Of a stretch of DNA of 64,000 nt, positions 62,175-64,000 are shown one piece after another. Position 1 is the first letter of the stretch; each line of letters begins with the position of its first letter. The stretch is from an uncultured SAR86 cluster bacterium (GTDB lineage Bacteria; Pseudomonadota; Gammaproteobacteria; Magnimaribacterales; D2472): the NCBI GenBank assembly GCA_905181595.1, contig CAJIYI010000002.1, positions 161,857 to 225,856 on the forward strand, read 5' to 3'. The translations under genes were made by a program, and so were the position numbers. The notes under the pieces were generated by a model. The model made no database searches. It worked only from the letters and a program-made list of their open reading frames with translations, and had not been told where the DNA came from.

Positions 62175-64000
62175 ATGTGTGGAATTATAGGCGCAGCCTC
62201 ATCTCGTAACGTTGGCAAGTTATTGGTTCAAGGCTTACACAAAATGGAATATCGTGGCTATGATTCAGCTGGGATAGCCCTTCACCAAAAAGACAGTATT
62301 TTTAATCTCAGAACCCTTGGAAAAGTTAAGTTACTTGAAGATGGAATGATTCAAGAGCGCCCAAAAAGTAAACTAGGAATTGCTCATACCCGTTGGGCCA
62401 CTCACGGCAAACCGTCCCAAGAAAACGCTCATCCTCATGCCTCAAGCGATGAGATACACATTGTTCACAACGGAATTATTGAAAACTACTTGGAGCTAAG
62501 AGAGCAACTTACAGTCAGCGGGTATGAATTTACCTCTGAGACTGACTCAGAAGTTATTGCTCATTTATTGCATCAGCATTTCAAAGTTTCAGGCAACCTG
62601 TTAGACGCAATGCATGCAGCGATTAAAGAGTTAGACGGAGCTTATGCTATAGCAGCCATTCATATTGATGATAAAAATAGACTCATAGTTGCAAGAAATA
62701 AAAGCCCTCTATTGATTGGCGTTGGTATAGAAGAAAATTTTGCAGCCTCTGATCCTTTGGCCTTATCTCAACTTACCAATCAATTTGTATTTTTAGAGGA
62801 CGGCGACGTAGCAGAAATAGACAAAGAGACCTATCAAGTTTACTCATCCAAAGATTCTAAGGTGACAAGAGAGATCACCGAAATTGATATTGCAGTTAAT
62901 GCTGTGACTAAGGGTGAGTATTCTCACTTCATGGAAAAAGAAATTTACGAACAACCAGACGCAGTTGCCAATACCATTAATGGCAAGCTGGGTGATGACG
63001 ATGTCCTAGATAATATTTTTGGACTGGGCTCCTCAGAGGTCTTCAGTAAAATTAAGCGCATCCAATTTGTTGCATGTGGCACCAGCCTTCATGCCGGAAA
63101 AGTTGGCAGATTTTGGTTTGAAAAAATAGCCAAAATTCCGTGTTATGTCGATTTTGCTAGCGAGTATCGTTACCGAGAGCCACTAGTAGAAGACAGCACT
63201 TTGTTTGTAACCATCTCTCAGTCTGGAGAAACAGCAGACACTCTTGCAGCCCTAAGATACGCTAAAGAAAAAGGCTATTTAAGCACTCTTTCAATTTGTA
63301 ACGTGCCAACTAGCTCTTTGGCAAGAGAATCAGAGCACGTGTTATTCACAAATGCTGGACCAGAAATAGGTGTTGCTTCAACGAAAGCCTTTACCACTCA
63401 GCTGGCAGGACTCATGTTGCTGGCTATGTCGATAGCAAAAAGTTTAGATCAAGACAAAGACCTGAGAAAAAATTTAGCCAATGAGCTTAGAGCCTTGCCT
63501 GCAGTGATTAAAGAAACTCTAAAGCTTTCAGATGAAATTTCAAAAATTGTTCCAAATATTGCTGACAAGCACAATGCTTTATTTTTAGGCAGAGGAATGT
63601 TCTTTCCCATTGTTCAAGAGGGCGCACTAAAGCTAAAAGAAATCTCATACATTCATGCAGAAGCCTACCCAGCAGGCGAGCTAAAGCATGGGCCGTTGGC
63701 TTTAGTAGACGATCAAATTCCAGTGGTAGCACTCTCTCCAGAGGACACTCTGACAGAAAAGCTGGTTTCTAATCTAGAAGAGGTCAAAGCCAGAGGTGGA
63801 ACCTTGTATGTATTTGGCGGCGGTAATTCTAAAATTAACATTGAGAGAGGAGCCTTTATTCAGATGCCAGAGTGCAGCGAATTATTAGCGCCCATTATTT
63901 ATACTATCCCACTTCAAATTCTTGCCTATCAAGTGGCATGCCAAAGAGGCACAGACCTCGACCAACCAAGGAACTTAGCCAAGTCAGTGACGGTGGAGTA
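62175..64000 (+). CDS. glmS: Glutamine--fructose-6-phosphate aminotransferase (isomerising)
   Basis: First committed step of amino-sugar synthesis: fructose 6-phosphate plus glutamine to glucosamine 6-phosphate. The sequence starts MCGIIGAASS, with Cys2 as the glutaminase nucleophile, then HTRWATHGKPSQENAHPH and HNGIIENY. The isomerase half has FVACGTSLHAG, TISQSGETADTLAAL, STKAFTTQLAG, EISYIHAEAYPAGELKHGPLALV and the C-terminal DQPRNLAKSVTVE. All 608 residues are present; the window ends with TA, the first two bases of the stop codon. In other bacteria a glmS ribozyme or small RNAs control it; none is visible in the one-base gap. Confidence 0.97.
   Translation, partial: MCGIIGAASSRNVGKLLVQGLHKMEYRGYDSAGIALHQKDSIFNLRTLGKVKLLEDGMIQERPKSKLGIAHTRWATHGKPSQENAHPHASSDEIHIVHNGIIENYLELREQLTVSGYEFTSETDSEVIAHLLHQHFKVSGNLLDAMHAAIKELDGAYAIAAIHIDDKNRLIVARNKSPLLIGVGIEENFAASDPLALSQLTNQFVFLEDGDVAEIDKETYQVYSSKDSKVTREITEIDIAVNAVTKGEYSHFMEKEIYEQPDAVANTINGKLGDDDVLDNIFGLGSSEVFSKIKRIQFVACGTSLHAGKVGRFWFEKIAKIPCYVDFASEYRYREPLVEDSTLFVTISQSGETADTLAALRYAKEKGYLSTLSICNVPTSSLARESEHVLFTNAGPEIGVASTKAFTTQLAGLMLLAMSIAKSLDQDKDLRKNLANELRALPAVIKETLKLSDEISKIVPNIADKHNALFLGRGMFFPIVQEGALKLKEISYIHAEAYPAGELKHGPLALVDDQIPVVALSPEDTLTEKLVSNLEEVKARGGTLYVFGGGNSKINIERGAFIQMPECSELLAPIIYTIPLQILAYQVACQRGTDLDQPRNLAKSVTVE

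Overview
The window looks like a stretch of chromosome from an AT-rich, compact gammaproteobacterium, probably a streamlined free-living marine lineage. A SAR86-like organism would fit, but that is an inference and no marker in the window proves it. Coding density is very high: most same-strand neighbours overlap at ATGA-type junctions, no gene-free gap exceeds about 210 bases, and I see no rRNA, tRNA, CRISPR array, insertion sequence or prophage gene. The order def-fmt, trkA, an LpxL-type acyltransferase, glycyl-tRNA synthetase, plsC, gyrB, recF, dnaN, dnaA, rpmH, rnpA, yidD, yidC, mnmE, mnmG, rsmG, parA, parB, atpIBEFHAGDC, glmU, glmS is the ancestral gammaproteobacterial replication-origin neighbourhood, nearly colinear with Pseudomonas.

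Layout. 1-7.8 kb: central carbon and methyl metabolism (pgk, tkt; metK, ahcY), then a very small LptM-like lipoprotein, lysA and dapF. 7.8-10.3 kb: DUF484, xerC, a HAD phosphatase and ubiK. 10.3-16.6 kb: periplasmic redox proteins (tethered pseudoazurin, DsbA, cytochrome c4, later DsbB) around engB, a Coq4-family gene and polA. 16.7-21.7 kb: pckA, gshA, an MDR quinone oxidoreductase and a lipoprotein tyrosine phosphatase. 21.7-30 kb: a complete minus-strand caa3-type cytochrome c oxidase locus with its copper and haem A assembly factors (sco, ctaB, ctaA, SURF1, ctaG). 30-33.1 kb: yheV-aroE-hemF-tsaC-purE. 33.2-46 kb: def-fmt-trkA-trkH, acyltransferases, glyS and the gyrB-recF-dnaN-dnaA cluster. 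46-54 kb: rpmH to parB, with two candidate origin spacers and a parS site embedded in recF. 54-64 kb: the F1Fo ATP synthase operon, then glmU and glmS.

At least sixteen single-base indels interrupt otherwise intact and mostly essential genes (tkt, metK twice, lysA, dapF, polA, ctaA twice, aroE twice, hemF, trkA, trkH, glyS, dnaN, parA). Most sit in short homopolymers, so I read them as residual long-read or assembly errors and annotate the genes at full length.

The points most worth a second look are: (i) a sharp reversal of strand composition exactly at the mnmE-mnmG spacer, with the opposite sign to a textbook origin, in a spacer that also carries DnaA boxes and a perfect hairpin; (ii) a single-chain glycyl-tRNA synthetase where relatives carry glyQ-glyS; (iii) a GyrB without the large insertion typical of gammaproteobacteria; (iv) rnpA and rsmG reading frames with no ATG, GTG or TTG start in the expected place; (v) a 33-residue lptM whose start codon lies in the ahcY terminator hairpin; and (vi) a Coq4-family protein beside polA.
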